64,000 nt of DNA, from the NCBI GenBank assembly GCA_013399895.1, contig VXBA01002619.1, forward strand, positions 49,818-113,817, read 5' to 3'. The position numbers were made by a program, and so were the translations under genes. This DNA is from Serilophus lunatus (Eukaryota; Chordata; Aves; Passeriformes; Eurylaimidae). Below, one piece after another: positions 10,726 to 24,747 of this stretch (positions within the stretch are counted from its first letter, which is position 1; every line of letters begins with the position of its first letter). A model generated the notes under the pieces. That model made no database searches, was not told where the DNA came from, and saw nothing but the letters and a program-made list of their open reading frames with translations.

Positions 10726-13708
10726 TTGCATTGATAGTGTAGCAAACGAGGACAGCGTTCCTTATTTATTCCTGATACTTCTGAGAGAAGACAACATACA
10801 AAGACGTAAAACAAAAATGGAAGGAAAATACAAAATACTAGTCCTAAAACTAGTCCTTCTAATTAAAAAAAACAAAACAACAGTACAGACTTTCACATGA
10901 AATAGTTTATATTTTTGATAAGTTATCTAAGCCAACGATATTAGAAAAAAAAGTCAACAGCAGCTGTCTTGACAGGTTTGTTGTCAAATAGTGTGGACAC
11001 CAGGAATGAAATAGTCTATAAAATGTAACTTCAAGAGGAGTAAACTTGATATCTTATTCCTCAAAAAACTATCATAGACTATTTTTTGCATATTAGGACA
11101 CACATTAAGTCAGAAGCCAGGGCTTTGTTAAAAATTTCCTTTCGTTCACAGAAATCTTGTTGTTATTGTTGTTTGAGTTGGTTGTTGGTTTTTGGTTTTG
11201 TTTTGGGGGGAAGGGGAGGAATTATGACAGAAACTAATTTATTCTAGATTTTATTTTCTATAATTGGAGTATCTTTGGAGATGGAGGGTGTTGATAGAAG
11301 AAATCAGATTTTGGGAGGAGAGGATGTTCTGGATGTTACTTCTAATTGACTCTCAAATGCATTTTTATACAAATTTATTTATTTATGTTCACATATGCAC
11401 ACAGACAGATAGCTATACAGATAGATGCATGTGGAACACACCAATCATTAGTGTTCACCAAGGTGTCAAAAATAATGTAAGAACAAAGTTACATATTCAA
11501 TTGCTTTGTTAAGATGAGCAAAACTTCTCCTGCTATGCGAAATAAGGTCTTGAATTTGTATCTACTTACAAGTTTCAGCCTAGCTTTATGTCAGGAATAT
11601 GTCACACAGGTGTTCCCTCCCATTTTATCGTGCTGGTTTTTTCTACAGGGGAAAAATAAAACTTGTAAATTCTTTAAAAATGAGGATACTACCCAACAGA
11701 TCCCTAACATGAGCAATGGACCGGTCTAAGAAGTGTAGCCAAAGGCAGACACATTTGGGCACAAGTGACATGTGTTAAAATATGTGGGATTTGTTTTAAA
11801 GAGTTGTTGCGGTGAATGAACTGGCACAAGATTTCTGTACATTACAAAAAGTCTTTATTTATATTTAATTTTTAATATTTTTTTGCATAAAAACTTCAGT
11901 AAACTATTTGTGAGGGTTTTTCTTCTATATACATAGTGTTAAGTTCAGACTTCTGAATACATAGGCATGTGCTATTTGAAAACCAAGACATGTTTTGCTT
12001 TGGAAACAGTTTTATCATGTATAAGCTTTCTGGAATACAATATTAATCTAAAAACGTTAATGAATGCAGCATACAGAAAGCACATGCACAACCATCAGGG
12101 CTGAGCAACATCTAGTACATCTAACTTCTAGGGATAACTTCTGACATAGTCTGAAACATTGGTCACAAAAAAAAAATTTGGATGGGATTGACTAATATGA
12201 CACCATTAAAACACATTATTCAAGACAAAATAGACTGACGAAAGTAGAATTGTATCACATTGCAACATCTTGCCATTATTAAAGTCTGTCCTTGGAAACT
12301 TGCCTAGGAGTAGATATTTTAAGAGATTTCATAAATGTTACTCTATCAAAAATGTTCACAAAATTTTTAATATGATATCATCTTAGCCTCTGTTGCTTGG
12401 GTTTTGTTGTGGGGTTTCTTCCTTTTTGCTAAGTGATAATGAGCCTAAAAGTGGAATGCAATTTTTTAGAAGCAAGAAAATGTTCATTATTCACCATCAA
12501 ATATATTTACATTGAATCTTAAATTACATTTAGCATCCATTTATAGAGTAAGAATGTTTATTTTATTAACTTTTGTATGTCTCCAACTTTGTCACAGTTA
12601 ATACAGTTTTGTAACAGTTGTGTATTTTTTTTCTCAAAAGTATTGTTCATGTCTGATTTAAGCTTAAAGCAGAAGGATTAGGAATTATTGACAAAGTCGC
12701 GCTTAATAATTTGTTTCTGCTTTTTTTTCTCTCCGTGTTCTATATTTTATTAAGACATTCTGCGTTTATTCCTGCTCAAGGACCATATTTTTATTTCCCT
12801 CTCTACATTCCATCTGTAACATTTCTGTTGCTCTTGAAATAGCTTCAATTCAGTATCCTGTCTAATATTGAAGTACAGTCTCACTTCCATTTTTTACTCA
12901 TTTTTCCCCAGTTTTGCGTTGCCTTTCTGAACTCCAGGTACATTCCTTTCTATCTTCTGTTAAACCCTCAGTACAGTGTATGACACTACAGTTTCCTCTG
13001 TGTCCTGTTTCCTTTTTTTCTGTCTCAATAGCAAAACCCAAGAAGGCCGATAGACATCTTTCTTCTATGTAATCATCAGTCCTTTTCATAGTTACATCCT
13101 TGATCTCCTCTCTATGCTTCCCCAAAATCATCTTAGATGTTTCTCCAAACAGGTTATTTTTCACTCTACAGGTGCTACAGTCATGCTTCCTGTCTCTGAT
13201 GAGTCCCACAGGCTCTGCAATCATAAACTCTCTGCTCAGAAAAAACTTAGTTTATAAATATTTATACAAGTTTAAAGCAGATAGTTTAAATTTGGTGTTC
13301 ATATACTTTAAAAACCTCCTCTATCTTTGCATGCACACTAAATCCATTCTCTCTTGAATTTCAAATTCCTCACATAAGAAGTATCAGCTGAAATACAAGG
13401 CAATACTTACTGAAATAAAAGGAAATTCTTAAAAGTCTCTTTTTTACCTAATGTTATTGATTTTTATTTTTGCACTCTATGTACTTGTTTGCCTCATTTT
13501 TAATGCATTTTAAAGTTTCTTTAGATTTCAGATCATGGCAAGCTGCACAAGGATAAAAGAAAATGTGTCTCTAATCCATACAATTCCCTCCTATCTATAG
13601 AACTCCCTCTGACATCTAACAATATGTAGCACTACCATCAGGAAACAAAATTAAAAAATTAAAATCTACAAGGAAGAATGTTATGGACAATTTCAAGTTC
13701 TTGTTTCT
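10726..13708. other. AT-rich DNA, no confident gene
   Basis: Mostly AT-rich unique sequence. It includes a GT-rich stretch at about 11157-11210 and a 108-codon minus-strand open frame (12898-13224) of fairly balanced, charged composition. I cannot assign that frame to a family. The last five bases, TTTCT (13704-13708), are the left target duplication of the next LTR. Confidence 0.55.
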
Positions 13709-14722
13709 TGTGGTGGTTTAAGCACCACAATATTAACTAGGGGGCACTCTTAATAGTGACGAGAAGAATGACAGAATGTGACAACAGCAAAACACTTTAT
13801 TTGTCTGGAGCTCAAAGAAAACACAGTTTAGGGAACCCCAGACTCAACACATAAAAACAAGCACCCAGCAAAACCACAAAAAGGAAAACCAAGAAAAAAA
13901 AAAGGAATAAGGGAACTGCTTTCAAAGGCCAGCCAAACTGGCCACAGAGAAGCAGTGGAAAGGAAGAGCCGCTTTCTCTTTCTTCTCCCTCTCTGGTGGT
14001 AGCCAACTCCCAGCCCTTGGAATCTCTGAAAAACACAACACAGTGAAAGGTTCTCCCCCCTCAACCCGGGATGATATTAGGGGAAGCTTTCAACCTGTAG
14101 TTGTGCTCGCGTGGCTCCAATGCCGATGGAGGTGGGCTGAGTCAAGCCANNNNNNNNNNNNNNNNNNNNNNNNNNNNNNNNNNNNNNNNNNNNNNNNNNN
14201 NNNNNNNNNNNNNNNNNNNNNNNNNNNNNNNNNNNNNNNNNNNNNNNNNNNNNNNNNNNNNNNNNNNNNNNNNNNNNNNNNNNNNNNNNNNNNNNNNNNN
14301 NNNNNNNNNNNNNNNNNNNNNNNNNNNNNNNNNNNNNNNNNNNNNNNNNNNNNNNNNNNNNNNNNNNNNNNNNNNNNNNNNNNNNNNNNNNNNNNNNNNN
14401 NNNNNNNNNNNNNNNNNNNNNNNNNNNNNNNNNNNNNNNNNNNNNNNNNNNNNNNNNNNNNNNNNNNNNNNNNNNNNNNNNNNNNNNNNNNNNNNNNNNN
14501 NNNNNNNNNNNNNNNNNNNNNNNNNNNNNNNNNNNNNNNNNNNNNNNNNNNNNNNNNNNNNNNNNNNNNNNNNNNNNNNNNNNNNNNNNNNNNNNNNNNN
14601 NNNNNNNNNNNNNNNNNNNNNNNNNNNNNNNNNNNNNNNNNNNNNNNNNNNNNNNNNNNNNNNNNNNNNNNNNNNNNNNNNNNNNNNNNNNNNNNNNNNN
14701 NNNNNNNTTTCAACCCACTACA
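13709..14722 (-). mobile_element. Solo LTR, family A copy 3, interrupted by gap
   Basis: Read on the minus strand this is family A. Its plus-strand left end is TGTGGTGGTTTAAGCACCAC (13709). TTTATT at 13796-13801 is the reversed AATAAA, and the sequence matches copy 2 back to about its position 4193. After the run of N, the plus strand resumes with TTTCAACCCACTACA (14708-14722), the reverse complement of the family's TGTAG.GGGTTTGAAA start. TTTCT flanks both ends (13704-13708 and 14723-14727), a perfect 5-bp target duplication. The gap therefore lies inside a single solo LTR. Confidence 0.9.
14150..14707. other. Assembly gap (558 N) inside the LTR
   Basis: Unknown sequence. By comparison with copy 2, about 1100 bp of LTR should lie here, so the stated length is probably an estimate that is too small, unless this copy carries an internal deletion. 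Confidence 0.95.
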
Positions 14723-16125
14723 TTTCTCCACGAAGAAATTCAAAGGACAAGTACTTGTTATAGGAATCTTTTGCAGTGCTGTTTGTAGATACATCTTTAC
14801 TGCTGTAAAATAATAGGATAAATGTCTATGAAGATGGTAAAGATATTCAGGAAGCATCTGAAAGTGGTATATAGTTATTATTACATAAAACGTCTACACA
14901 TCACACTAAATGACTATAATGCAGTCATTAAATTATAGAAGTAAAATCAGATCCAAAAATAATTTTAAAAGCATGTCCAAACAGTTTGCCATGCCTACCT
15001 CCAGTTAAAATCTCCTCTATGATAAATATGTTTGCTTATGCACTTACTAAATGGAATAAACTTAAACATTTCTGCTAAAATGATAGGATTTCTATGCTCA
15101 ATGCAATCTACTGTACAGTTTGAATGTTTCAGTGCAGTTGGAGGTAATACTAGACTTCTTTGGTACCTACCACTCACAAAAAAGAACTAAAAAGATTGAA
15201 AAAAATCCTTTTAGAATTTTGTGATTTAGTGCTCTGTAAAATTTATTGTTTTCAAAATATTATTTTTCTTATTTACACTTACATAGATGTGAAATAATAT
15301 ATAACATATATAGCATTATATATAATATTGTGCAGATGAAAAAGTAGAAATTAAATAAATGACAAAACAGAAATGCTTCTTTATAGAAAAAATAGGTCAG
15401 ATTAGTTATATTAATTATTTGAATTTTCAGCCAAGTCTTAGTTAATGACCTATTTTCTGAAAAATCATAATTATGCTTGTCAAGAGAGAAAAACAAAGTT
15501 TAATTTTTTTATAAGCAAAGATTTTTTAAATATTATTCATCAAATTGTCTATCAAATATGATATATTTCATAGATGTTAAAATTTTCCATAGTTCAAAAC
15601 AACTTTTACACAATAAAAGATAACAATGCTTCAAAATAAAAAAAAGATAAAATCTATAAATAAATAATAAAATCTATAATGAAAAATATAACTACAATAA
15701 TGATGATGATGATGATGATATCACCAGTGAAAAATACTAAGACAGTGATGCTTTTCAGCTATCAGTGGTGGGACCATTAATTTCCAAGCACAGTGGGAAG
15801 CCCTTCCTGAAAAACTAGTGATACATTCTGGCTGCTAATGATTATCATTTAATAGGCTGAGAAATGAATTTCAGATATTCAATTGCTGAAAGACACAAAA
15901 TCTATCAGGAAGGAATTGCTTACAATGTTCTCAGCTGTAGTTCAGTGATATAGTTGTGTATAAGATTCTTTAAGAAACCTGTTTCAGTCACTGCAATTTA
16001 ATTTAAGGTCATTTTCAAAGCAGCTATAGAAAAGGATCTTAGTATGAAACAAGTATTTTCAATTAAAGTATTGTAAGATACTGGATTCAAGTCTTACTGA
16101 ATATATGATTATATAAACCAATTTG
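14723..16125. other. AT-rich DNA with an ATG trinucleotide run
   Basis: Starts with the TTTCT target duplication. An ATG/GAT trinucleotide repeat occupies about 15699-15720, next to A-rich sequence. No gene was seen. Confidence 0.6.
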
Positions 16126-16765
16126 AGAATGTGTGTGCTTGTGTGTGTCTGTGCATGTGTGTGTCTGTGTATGGCGTGGAGAGGGCGGGAGCAGGAGCTG
16201 TTGGTCCCTGCAGAGAGGGCCAAGCCTGTAGCCCCACAAAAGGCACATGGCTTCAGCCTTACTGCACAGAAGGAACATGATTGCAAAATGCCATGTGACA
16301 AAGACTGTCAATCAAAAAGGCGTGTCTAGTAGCCTGCTAATGCCGCACCTTCTTGCACCTCTGAATGGCTATATTGTGCCTTATTCTTCCCTGGAGGGCA
16401 CTGAGTGGTCAGTGACCAGAATGTCCCACCAGGAAGGGGTGGTCATGGCGGCCAGATCAAACAAGCAGCACAGGGTGTTCACCTCTTTCTTCCTCTTGGG
16501 ACCTGTCATTGTGATGTGACTTCCACAGGGTTCTTCGATGGTAGCTACCTAATTCTCTTATTCTAGCCTCTTCTCCCTTATTTCTTTACTCTTTTAATAT
16601 TTTTAATTTCTTTACCCTTTCTCAATCTCTTTTAGGTAACTTAAAATCACGGGGTTACTGATTGCTTTTTTACTTGATGATTTTGTGGACTGTGTTTGAC
16701 AGGTGCTTTTGGTAGGAAAGTAATACTTCCAGTTGAGTCTGCAGCTCCAAGACCGGGGTGTCACA
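16126..16765 (+). mobile_element. Possible solo LTR or LTR fragment
   Basis: After an imperfect GT repeat (16127-16172), a GC-rich block (about 16173-16510) passes into a pyrimidine-rich zone. It ends TGCAGCTCCAAGACCGGGGT followed by GTCACA at 16765, an LTR-like U5 terminus. No clean left border, polyadenylation signal or target duplication could be fixed. Open frames of 68-90 codons within it show no recognisable domain. Confidence 0.4.
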
Positions 16766-19700
16766 GGTATTAGCTAAATAGGTACTCAAATCTCTTTTTC
16801 TTCATGTGAATTCATGTTCTGGAAATATATTCTTTCTAATGCCAGCATACATCTGCTGATTTCTTTAACATACATTGTTAGCAGCTGAGAATAAAGTTCT
16901 GTGTTTAGAATCCAGGTTGTAGGGCAAAAATCTGTTAACTTCAAAAAAAATGTCTGTACTGAATCACTGGGAAACTATGAGTTAAATTTTTAATCATTAA
17001 TAGTCCTTAATAAATGCATTGCAATGAGTACTAGGAGAGTGATATACAGTTTACTTTATTTCCAATATGAGTTAACGCAGTAAAATTAAGAATTATACTT
17101 ATTTAGATTTTGATTTAAAAATACAGAAACTAAAATCTAAAATGAACCTGCAAATTATTTCACATTACATAAAAGAGCCATAAACCATTTTTCATCAATT
17201 TATCCACCTGGTTCATAAGGAAGTTCTACATCATCGTTGCTGTGCTATACAAACAAAATGTGTGGGCTTTGAAGGAGGACTGAAATCACACATTGAGGAG
17301 AATACAAGCTGGGTAAGGTGTATCTGTAACAATTGTTGACAGAAATTTCAGCTTTTAAAGTGTTTTGTTTATGCCTTTGAAAATAAAATACCTGTCTCAG
17401 AAGGTAGACTTTACTCCCTTTTTGCGTTTCACTTCATTCTGTGGCTGCTGACAGTCAGATATGGTTTCTAAAAAGATATTTTAGAGTCTATATAAAGCGA
17501 GAATTATTCTGTGTCATTCTCTGCAGACTTGTACACTTTTCTGTAGTTCTGGTACAGTCAAGCTGTACTTCACAAAAAGGGGTTTTTTTTGGGGGGATGG
17601 GTCATTTTATTTCCAGAGGTAAACATCAACAGTATTTATATATTCACACTTAACCTACCATGTATCTCCCACATGTCCGTGCCTACTGAGAGACAGCACT
17701 TCTGCAGGTGGGGAGAAACTCTTCCAGGAGCATGTCTGCTAGGAACAACAAAAAGATGTAGGATTATACACAGTAGTTGTGTTAGTTCACTTGGGAACAA
17801 AAATTACACAGACAAAAAATAAAGTCAGCATGGTCACCTACTGACATTAGGATCCCAATGTGATGATCCCATCTGTCCTGAAAGAACAACACTAGTTGTA
17901 GCCATGGTGAGTAATCTAATGTTGGTCCCACTGTGTATAAACACAGACTGTTCTAAGAACCAGCTCTCTAATAACTGACCAAATATTTGATAAGAGAATA
18001 TGGCATAGACTACCCTTTAGTGAGCTGGTTTTGTTTCTTTTTATGTCTAATTTGTAAGAAAAACTATTTTTAAGATAGTGACCTTTAAATTCTGGGCTCA
18101 ATAACTGCTAAATTGTTTGTAATTGGTAATTTGTCTGCCAGTTAACCAGAACAACTCTGTGAGAGGTCCCATTCCATGGGGTCCCTTCCTTTTGGCATGT
18201 TCATTATGAACTCTTTGTGTGTGATATTTATTTACTGATGCTAGGCCAGATACCTGTCCCACATAAAAACCTAATTCTTCTATTAAGCTAATTTTAAAGC
18301 AGTAATTGTTGCAAAATTTCAAGTCTAAAAAAATATCCCAAGTCAGCCATTTAGTAACTCAGTAATAGAGCTCATTTATTATTAAAAAAATGTCTATTAA
18401 AATTAGACATGTTAGAATATTATTAGAATAAAGGAAAAATGCTGCTGGAAATATTCAAAACCTATGACTGCAATTTTTCTGTGTCTGAATGCAGAAAGAT
18501 TTGTTTCCTTAAGTGGTTACAGAATGAAAATAATTCCAAATATTTGCATTCATTCCAAAGGCAGTTGTATGTCTATGGATAGTTTCTTTGTTTGTGACAA
18601 TGCTTTTATCAGTTTATAGAAAGGAAAAAAAAAAAAAAAAGCACATCTAGGGAAATTATGACAACTTGTAAATAGCACATCTAGCAATGGATTTTTCACT
18701 TTATAATAAGTGTCAGTGATTTTTTTATGAGAGACATTGCTGAAGACAATTAATCACATTGTCACCTTTCTAGCATCAAAACTTTTAAGGAAAATGGTAT
18801 ATAATTAATATATACATATGACTGCGAATACATGCATATATAGAAACACTATTTTGTATTGGATTTTATTTTCAAATTAAAAGAATATAAACATGTCTTG
18901 CAGGAAAAGCTAGGTGGTGTAAGACAACCTGTTAGTAAGATGAAAAGTAATGACAGGTGACTTTTTTTGTCAGGACTATCTGCCTTCAACCTGATTTATT
19001 TTTAGAAATATTAATTGTCTTTTTTTTTCACACCATCTTGCACAGCTTTACTTCCATAAGAGAAGCAGATGACAGACTGTCTTCTGAATCTGCACAATAG
19101 TTGCACTAGATGAGCAAAACAAGGAGATCTTACTCATCAAGTAAGATCTAAATAGTCTTCAGCTATGACAAGCATGTAGACTCAGAAAATACACTTCAAA
19201 GGTAATCTAGATGTTAAAAAAGAGGGATCACATATATTTTTACAAATGCCTTTAAAGACTACAAAACCTGTCGCACAATGTGAACTCAAGCAGTCTAAAC
19301 AGATTGACACAATTTAGGATTTAAACTATTTCTTTTAAAATGATATATTTTGGTTGGTTGGTTTGTTTTGTTTATATTGGGGTGAGAATGGCTGAACATA
19401 TTTGCTGTGGAATAGGTGAAAACTTACATAGATTTATGTTTCACAGTTAAGTTATAAATTCAGTACCACAGGCCACTATATAGTCTGGTATAAACCGTAT
19501 TGCTGGAGCTCTTTCACTTTGTAAAAATAATAAAAAAAATTGCTTTACGTGGGGTTGTAATGCAGCCATTCCCCTTTTAGTCCCTGTATTAATATTCTGT
19601 CCACCAGACCAAAGAGAAATATTCTCTGAATAGAGTATTGGAACATTTCTGAAGTAAAATTAGATCAGTTGCAAGGGGAGAAAGGAATTCACCACTCTTG

Positions 19701-20017
19701 CCATTGCTGTAGTTTACCTAGAATCCCAAAAGTACAAATACTTGTCTAAATACCTTTGTCAGAGAAGGGAATTGAAACTTTCCATAATCTGTGTTCCCAA
19801 ACCACTGACCTCAGGGACTGCAGACAGACAAGTGCTGCAGTCACAGAATACATAATTTATTCATCTTCAGTTACCCCTAATTGTTTCTATTTTCCTTTCA
19901 GACAGACTACCTAGTAAATTTCTCCTACTTTTAAACACAAATATAGGAGATTTAAAGTCAAGAAAAAAACCAAAACCACATACTATTATATGTCTATAAA
20001 TGCTACATAGTTTGGGA

Positions 20018-20087
20018 AAAAAACAAACAAACCAAAACAAAAAACCAAAACAACAACAACAACAAAAACCAAACCCCAAAACCAAAC
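20018..20087 (+). repeat. A/C-rich simple sequence (CAA-like)
   Basis: Degenerate AAAC and CAA units with almost no G or T. A minus-strand open frame rich in Phe, Cys and Gly over this stretch is a translation of the repeat. Confidence 0.8.
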
Positions 20088-23000
20088 TTCTTCTGGGAAG
20101 AGACTGAAAATTCCTAAATCCTCAAATTCTAACTCTAGCATAAGTCTCACCTAAGCATTCATGGCTATATATATACACAGATGGATTACAGGAACCTTAA
20201 CTGCACTGTGTACATTCTCTGCAGGAAAATCTTGTCTTTTTTTTTTAATTTTTTTTATTTTTTAATAATGTTAGGCTGCTCTTATGTTCAGTCTAACAAT
20301 CATTAGGCCTTCTGTGCTTATGTTGATTTGTAAGTAATTACTTATAGATTAACATCTTATCTTGCTAAGAAGGACATATCCATCAATGTGTGTGCTTTTT
20401 ACAAGTGCCACAGGCCTTCTGTCAGAATAAGATTCATTGGAATTTTATAGGATAGAACTAAAATTCAGGTATTCTCATTAACCCTGTGGGTCAAATCAGG
20501 AAGTAATTAAATTGACTAAACTAAGAACTATAAAATATAATTTGTTTACTTAGAATATATATCAGTACAGGATTATTGGCTCAAAACAGATATATTACTT
20601 GGACAATAAATTTTCATTGTTGAAATCGAAATTAAAAATTGCCTTATATTGTTAAATATCTGATATATAATATTTATTAGTAAATTAACAGTAAGTTATG
20701 TCAAAGTAATGCAATCTTTTTACCCATTAATGGGAAATTACAGCATGATAGCATAATATAGATTAATTTCCTCTTTGTATTATTTATCATCAAGGTGGAT
20801 GTGAAGATGGATCAAAGAGTCTTAATACTGAAATTTTTCTTCAGAAGCAAGTGACCTATGTAGAAGCTCTGTGTTGTTCTCAAATAAAAATGTATGCTCA
20901 ATAACTACAAAAAAAAAATTCATTTCCCAGTTAACTACAACAATCATGAAATCCTATAAATGATGGCGAGAAAAAGTATTCTTTCAGCTCTGTAAACTAA
21001 AAAGACAAAATTAGCTTTATTTCCACAATGACATATATATTACACAAAGAAATCTTTCTGCGCAAAGTGACATAAACAGACGTATCTCCATAGACAGTTT
21101 GTTTCATTTTATTTTTCATTGATACTCAAATGTTTATAGTACATGAATAAACTAAACAAGTAAAGAAATTCTAAAACACATTCTAAACATTCTGAGACAC
21201 GGAGAATAGTTAGAATGCCAAGTATAGTTCTTATGAACTGACAAATTTCTCCTCTGCTGCTATTTAGCACTTTTGAACTGTCACTCAAAGAGTACTGTCC
21301 AGAGAGTCAGCAAATTTCTCCTAAAACAAACCTTGTATTTTTAGGAGCAACCAAATGGCAGCTGATACTTCTTTCACAGAACAGGCAGCTGAGAACTGGT
21401 TGCCCTTTTTTTTGTCATCTTATTGCTCCTCAGTTGGCTTCTCGCATCTACTATCCCTGCATAATTATGACAGCAGTGAAAGAAGGGAGAACCTTGTCCA
21501 TCAAAAAACAGCTTCTGACTCTCCTTCTCACTTGGATTAACTGCTCTCTCACTCTTTAAGTTGAAATTGCAAGTGGGATACAATTGTATCTTTTCCGAAG
21601 TAATAGATTTGGTTGGCCACTTTAAGTCTGGAAATTTTTACTTGAGCTCAATGAAAGTGTTCCTGGCTCTCCTTTCTCTGCTTTCCGAATGAGTTGAAGT
21701 GGGAATAGTGCTATAGAGTGGGCAGAATATTATATCAGGTTCTCATGAAAATTTCCTTTATGCAACCATTGCAACTTTCCTGTGGGCAATGGTCCTAAGC
21801 AATATGTTAGGAGCAGAAATATTATTTTGCAGGGCTTCAAGTCACAATTGCTTCACTTTTTTTTTTTCTTTTAAACCTGAAATGGGTAGGTTTTGTGCTG
21901 GAAAAAATTCTGATTGTGTTTCCGCAAAAGAATAGTCAGTCATTCTCACCTTTTCATTACAATCAGAATTTCACCATACATACAGGGAAAGGGAGACTAG
22001 TAAGGTTTTGCAGTATATATTACTGGAAAAAACTGTTTCTTTTGTGTTGAATACACGCAGCTTACTTCAGTATGCTCTTAGCAGATTTGGCATGTCTGTT
22101 CTTGCAAAATATCAATACACATCAATGTTTTCCATGTTTATCTCAAAACAGAATGATTAAAGGAAAACAAACACATGCATACATTATATATATATTAGTA
22201 GTAAAATATGTAAGAACATGATTAGGACCTGACCTGGTATTTAGCTAACTGAACAGAACATGAAAAACATAACATGATCTTAGTGTGAGAAGATACTGAA
22301 CATAACAAATTAGAAAATAATAACCTGATAAAAATTTCATAAAATACCATGAGAAACGGCAGGGGTTTGCATGGGGCTAAAGGATGTTTATGTGACAGAT
22401 AGACACACCACACCTCTTGGCTAATTGGAGGGGAGCAATGAGGCTCTGATGGGAACTGAGACCTTGCAAGGCTAGCAGCGTCTCAGTAATCCTAACAGAA
22501 ATACCAAATTTGGGTAAAAATTTGGGAAAAGAAGAGATAAATGTGGATGAGGGGAGAACAAATATGAAAAAGTAGAGAGATGGAAAGCTACAAGTGTCTG
22601 AGACTCTTGGCCACTTTGCATTTTCTGTTGAAGTCTACTGATTTCAGTCTATCCACCTTTCTTATTAAACTTTGGATCTCACTCTTTTGTGTGTGTTTTG
22701 TATTCCGAGAGCATATATGTGAACTGCTAGTGAACTTCAGGCTAAATATGGACACAGGAACCAGCAAATGGAGAGACTGAGATCTCTGTGGTCAACTGCA
22801 CAATGTACCTGTATTTTTTATCTATGCAAGTCCTGCTGTGAAACTTCAAGTCGACTGGAAAGTGTGTAAGAGGAGCCTAGGAAAGATCCAGAGTCTGAGT
22901 TTCTGAATGAATTGCAGACCTAAGATCCAGGCTGGGCATCAGGTGACCTCAAAACTTCTGCTAACCAAGTGATCTGTGTCTGTGGGTATGCATGTGAATT

Positions 23001-23149
23001 AAGGAGTAAACATGACTATCTATCAACAAAAACTTTCAGTCCTGATCAGCTGGAGGTGGGGAACAGAATTTGGTGTTTTCTGTCCACGTGACTGCTGCAT
23101 TAAAGGCTATGTTGATTTCTGTGTCTGGACAGATGTGTGAGCACATGTG

Positions 23150-23181
23150 CTTGTGTGTGTGTGTGTACACACGCACACACA
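23150..23181 (+). repeat. (GT)n-(AC)n palindromic dinucleotide tract
   Basis: A TG run turns directly into an AC run (GTGTGTGTACACACGCACAC core), forming an imperfect palindrome of alternating purine and pyrimidine. Confidence 0.85.
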
Positions 23182-24747
23182 TCTTTTGTGAACATCTATG
23201 TACTAGCTAGATCTACTGACGGAAAAAGTAGAAGCTACAGTTACCAGACTGGGATTCCCTGAGGAGTGACAGTTCCTAAAACTGAGTTCTATCAGATTTT
23301 AAAGGCAGTGCCCTGAGGGCCATCAGATTTAGATTCTTTAACAGCGAAGAGCATGGGGAAATTTACTTTAGGCACTCAGGCTGTTGCATTCTGCATAAGT
23401 GTTTGTCTTGCTGAGCTTTACTATGAAGTCCTACTGCTTATAAAATGCTGGAAATCAAACAAGAACTTTTACTGAGCAGCTCCGATATGCTGTTTGCATT
23501 TTCTGCATTTTTCCTGCTATGCGCTCCAGGCTTCCTCTCTTGTGAAATTCAGTGCCCGTGTTAAGAAGCAGATATACAAGTGAAATTAAGAACAAGTCCA
23601 GAAGAAAACAAATACAATCTAACCTGATTATAATGCTTAGGTACCCAGGTGCTGAAACACAGACAGATACTGAGTATGAAATATTTTCTTCTTTCCTCAA
23701 TGTGTGAGGATAATTGATGGTTCAGATTTAAGACCAGGACAGACAGAATGCGGAATAGAGAGATGACCTTACCATGCAGTTACATGACGCTATGTAATTA
23801 CAAATTTTGAGGTCAGGATTACATTTAATATTGCTTGTTTAACTCAGGGTTGTAAGACAGTAGGGCTGACAGCAGAGAATTTATGGACCTGAAACCTCTC
23901 TTAAAGCCAAATATTTACAAGCTTTCCTCTATAGATGAATAAGTGTACTTTAACAATTTATCTTTGGAAATTTACACTGTTTTAGAAAAGAGGTAAACTA
24001 ATTAAATGTCTGTCCCTCTTTTAATATTGATACGTGTCTGAAAATACTTGTTTCAATATCCCTCTGACAAAAATGATATTCAAGTCAATTCCAGAAATTC
24101 AACAGCTGTTTTGGAATACAATGTGGTAGAAACATTTGCTGTGTAAAAACGCTTGCTTATGTCTCTTATTGCGACTATAATACTGTGACTACAGGGACCA
24201 AACGGCCAGGGTGGAAGGGTTGGAAGATAAGACGGTGAAACATTCCATCCTCAGGGTAAATGGCACAAGTAAAGTCCTATTTCCTGTGTGTGTACATGAA
24301 CATATGAAGGAAAAGAGAAGGAACTAAAAGACTACATCAAGTCATAGAACCACAATATGACTATGATGAAAGAAATGTGGTGAGGTAGCTTCAATAATGA
24401 AAGTGTTGGTTGGATTGGAACTCTTCATAAAGCATAATAGAAAGTCTTGTACCTTATATGAAGGAATAGATTGAGTGTACATTTATATTCCTAAGAGATG
24501 AGTGTTAACTTATGGGTCAGGATCAGAGATTAGGTTAATAGTGGAGGTGATATTGTGGTGGACACATTTTGGAGATCATGTTGTTATGTTATGTGATAAA
24601 AAGTTGTTTGCACAACCAGAAGGATGAAGCTGCAGACCACTTAAGCAGATTGGGAAGGACAGATTTCAACTAGAAGTGCTGGACAATGTCTTCATGGAGT
24701 AGATCTATGCTATCTTTGAAAGGTTTGGCAATAACAGAATTTCCTCA

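Larger units (their letters stand above)
16766..24747. other. Long AT-rich stretch, no gene seen
   Basis: About 8 kb with no supported gene or clear mobile element. Visible features are an A run near 18627-18643, an A/C-rich CAA-type stretch at 20018-20087, and a GT/AC alternating purine-pyrimidine tract at about 23150-23181. CCTCA at 24743-24747 is the left target duplication of the next LTR. All open frames are shorter than about 85 codons and look like chance. Confidence 0.55.

Noticed and set aside
14043..14857. Open frames of 220-256 codons across the gap
   Set aside because: Most of their length is untranslatable N. The real ends belong to an LTR.
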